Source of the DNA: a virus | Reading direction: 5' to 3' (one strand) | Virus record (IMG/VR): IMGVR_UViG_3300028569_000197 | Span: 1 to 21,323 of that record | Length of the DNA: 21,323 nt | Shown: positions 21,057 through 21,323 of the stretch, in pieces | How the letters are laid out: each line of letters opens with the position of its first letter | Numbering within the stretch: the stretch's first letter is position 1 | Translations under genes and position numbers: made by a program | The notes under the pieces: generated by a model | Told to the model about the DNA's origin: nothing | Database searches by the model: none | The model's input: only the letters and a program-made list of their open reading frames with translations

Positions 21057-21267
21057 CGTCCGACGCCTCCTCGACCAGGAATGACAAGCGCAGGCGGCGG
21101 CCATCGCGCGCGTGGAACATCGCCTCGCGCCAGGCGAACGGCTCGCCCTCGATCAGCACCGCATGCTGCGCGGTGCTGGCCAGCGCGGCGGCCAGGTCCT
21201 GCATGGCGGCCGTAAGTGTCGCGGCCTCACGCTCGGCGGCGATCAGCAGCTGCTCGCGCACGCTCAT
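21049..21267 (-). CDS. Hypothetical small phage protein, 72 residues
   Basis: MSVREQLLIAAEREAATLTA begins a helical N-terminal half. The second half, HAVLIEGEPFAWREAMFHAR followed by LRLSFLVEEASDDE, looks beta-rich and ends acidic. No family recognised. The start is the ATG overlapping the upstream stop (ATGA); the longer upstream frame is a shadow of the preceding gene. It overlaps the next gene by eight bases. Confidence 0.6.
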   Translation of the reverse strand: MSVREQLLIAAEREAATLTAAMQDLAAALASTAQHAVLIEGEPFAWREAMFHARDGRRLRLSFLVEEASDDE

Positions 21268-21323
21268 GGCGTCCCCGCCTTGGCGCGCACGCGCGCCAGC
21301 CATGCCTTCATGCCCTCGACCAC
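21264..21323 (-). CDS. C-terminal end of an upstream phage gene, cut by window edge
   Basis: The last 19 codons only, ending KAWLARVRAKAGTP before a TGA that overlaps the next ATG. In Mu-like phages the gene before the Mor region is often GemA (gp16), but 19 residues are too few to say so here. Confidence 0.5.
   Translation of the reverse strand: MVEGMKAWLARVRAKAGTP

Noticed and set aside
1-21323. CRISPR arrays, tRNA or rRNA genes, insertion sequences, phage attachment ends
   Set aside because: No regularly spaced repeats, cloverleaf-like sequence, transposase gene or prophage terminus could be recognised in the window.

Overview
The window is most of the morphogenesis half of a Mu-like (transposable) prophage with a siphovirus-type tail. 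It is read almost entirely on the minus strand, from the right edge to the left. The very high G+C, the strongly G/C-ending codons and the resemblance of the tail module to alphaproteobacterial gene transfer agents suggest a high-GC alphaproteobacterial host. Acetobacteraceae or Rhodobacteraceae relatives are an inference and are not proven here. Neither prophage end, transposase nor repressor lies in the window.

Right side (about 18.1-21.3 kb), regulatory and accessory region. Three small genes (one cut by the edge) lead into a Mor/C-family activator of late transcription. It is followed by one plus-strand gene for a small secreted protein or lipoprotein (a probable moron). Divergent from that gene run an HNH-nuclease gene, a 250-base hairpin-rich stretch without a convincing gene, an antirepressor-like gene interrupted by an in-frame amber codon, and a small gene that ends at a strong hairpin terminator.

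Middle (about 11.2-18.1 kb), lysis, packaging and head-entry genes in the order of Mu lys to gene 30: GH19 endolysin, holin-like protein, a 53-residue protein, DUF2730, a winged-helix protein, DUF3486 small terminase, large terminase, DUF935 portal, and a gpF-like minor head protein carrying a C-terminal PBECR nuclease-like domain.

A gene-poor island of about 330 bases (10.87-11.20 kb) precedes gene I. Left of it come the protease/scaffold, an internally duplicated decoration protein, the major capsid protein, a DUF7210-like protein, DUF1320, gpG-type morphogenesis protein, tail terminator, a 56-residue protein, tail tube, the tail-assembly chaperones G and G-T, tape measure, two tail-tip proteins, an NlpC-like protein and the start of a TipJ-like tip protein that leaves the window.

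Most neighbouring genes overlap by 1-11 bases or lie within a few bases of each other, so translation is probably coupled. The most informative non-coding signals are three. (1) A near-identical inverted repeat, GGCTGA-N6-TCAGCC, stands in front of both lys and gene I, the two places where Mu has C-activated late promoters, and a Mor/C-like gene lies in the window. (2) A textbook -1 frameshift cassette (GGGAAAC, 6-base spacer, perfect 10-bp stem) joins the two tail chaperone frames. (3) A run of strong hairpins, one with an 11-bp stem and a GCAA tetraloop, lies directly upstream of the antirepressor-like gene and may be a structured regulatory RNA.
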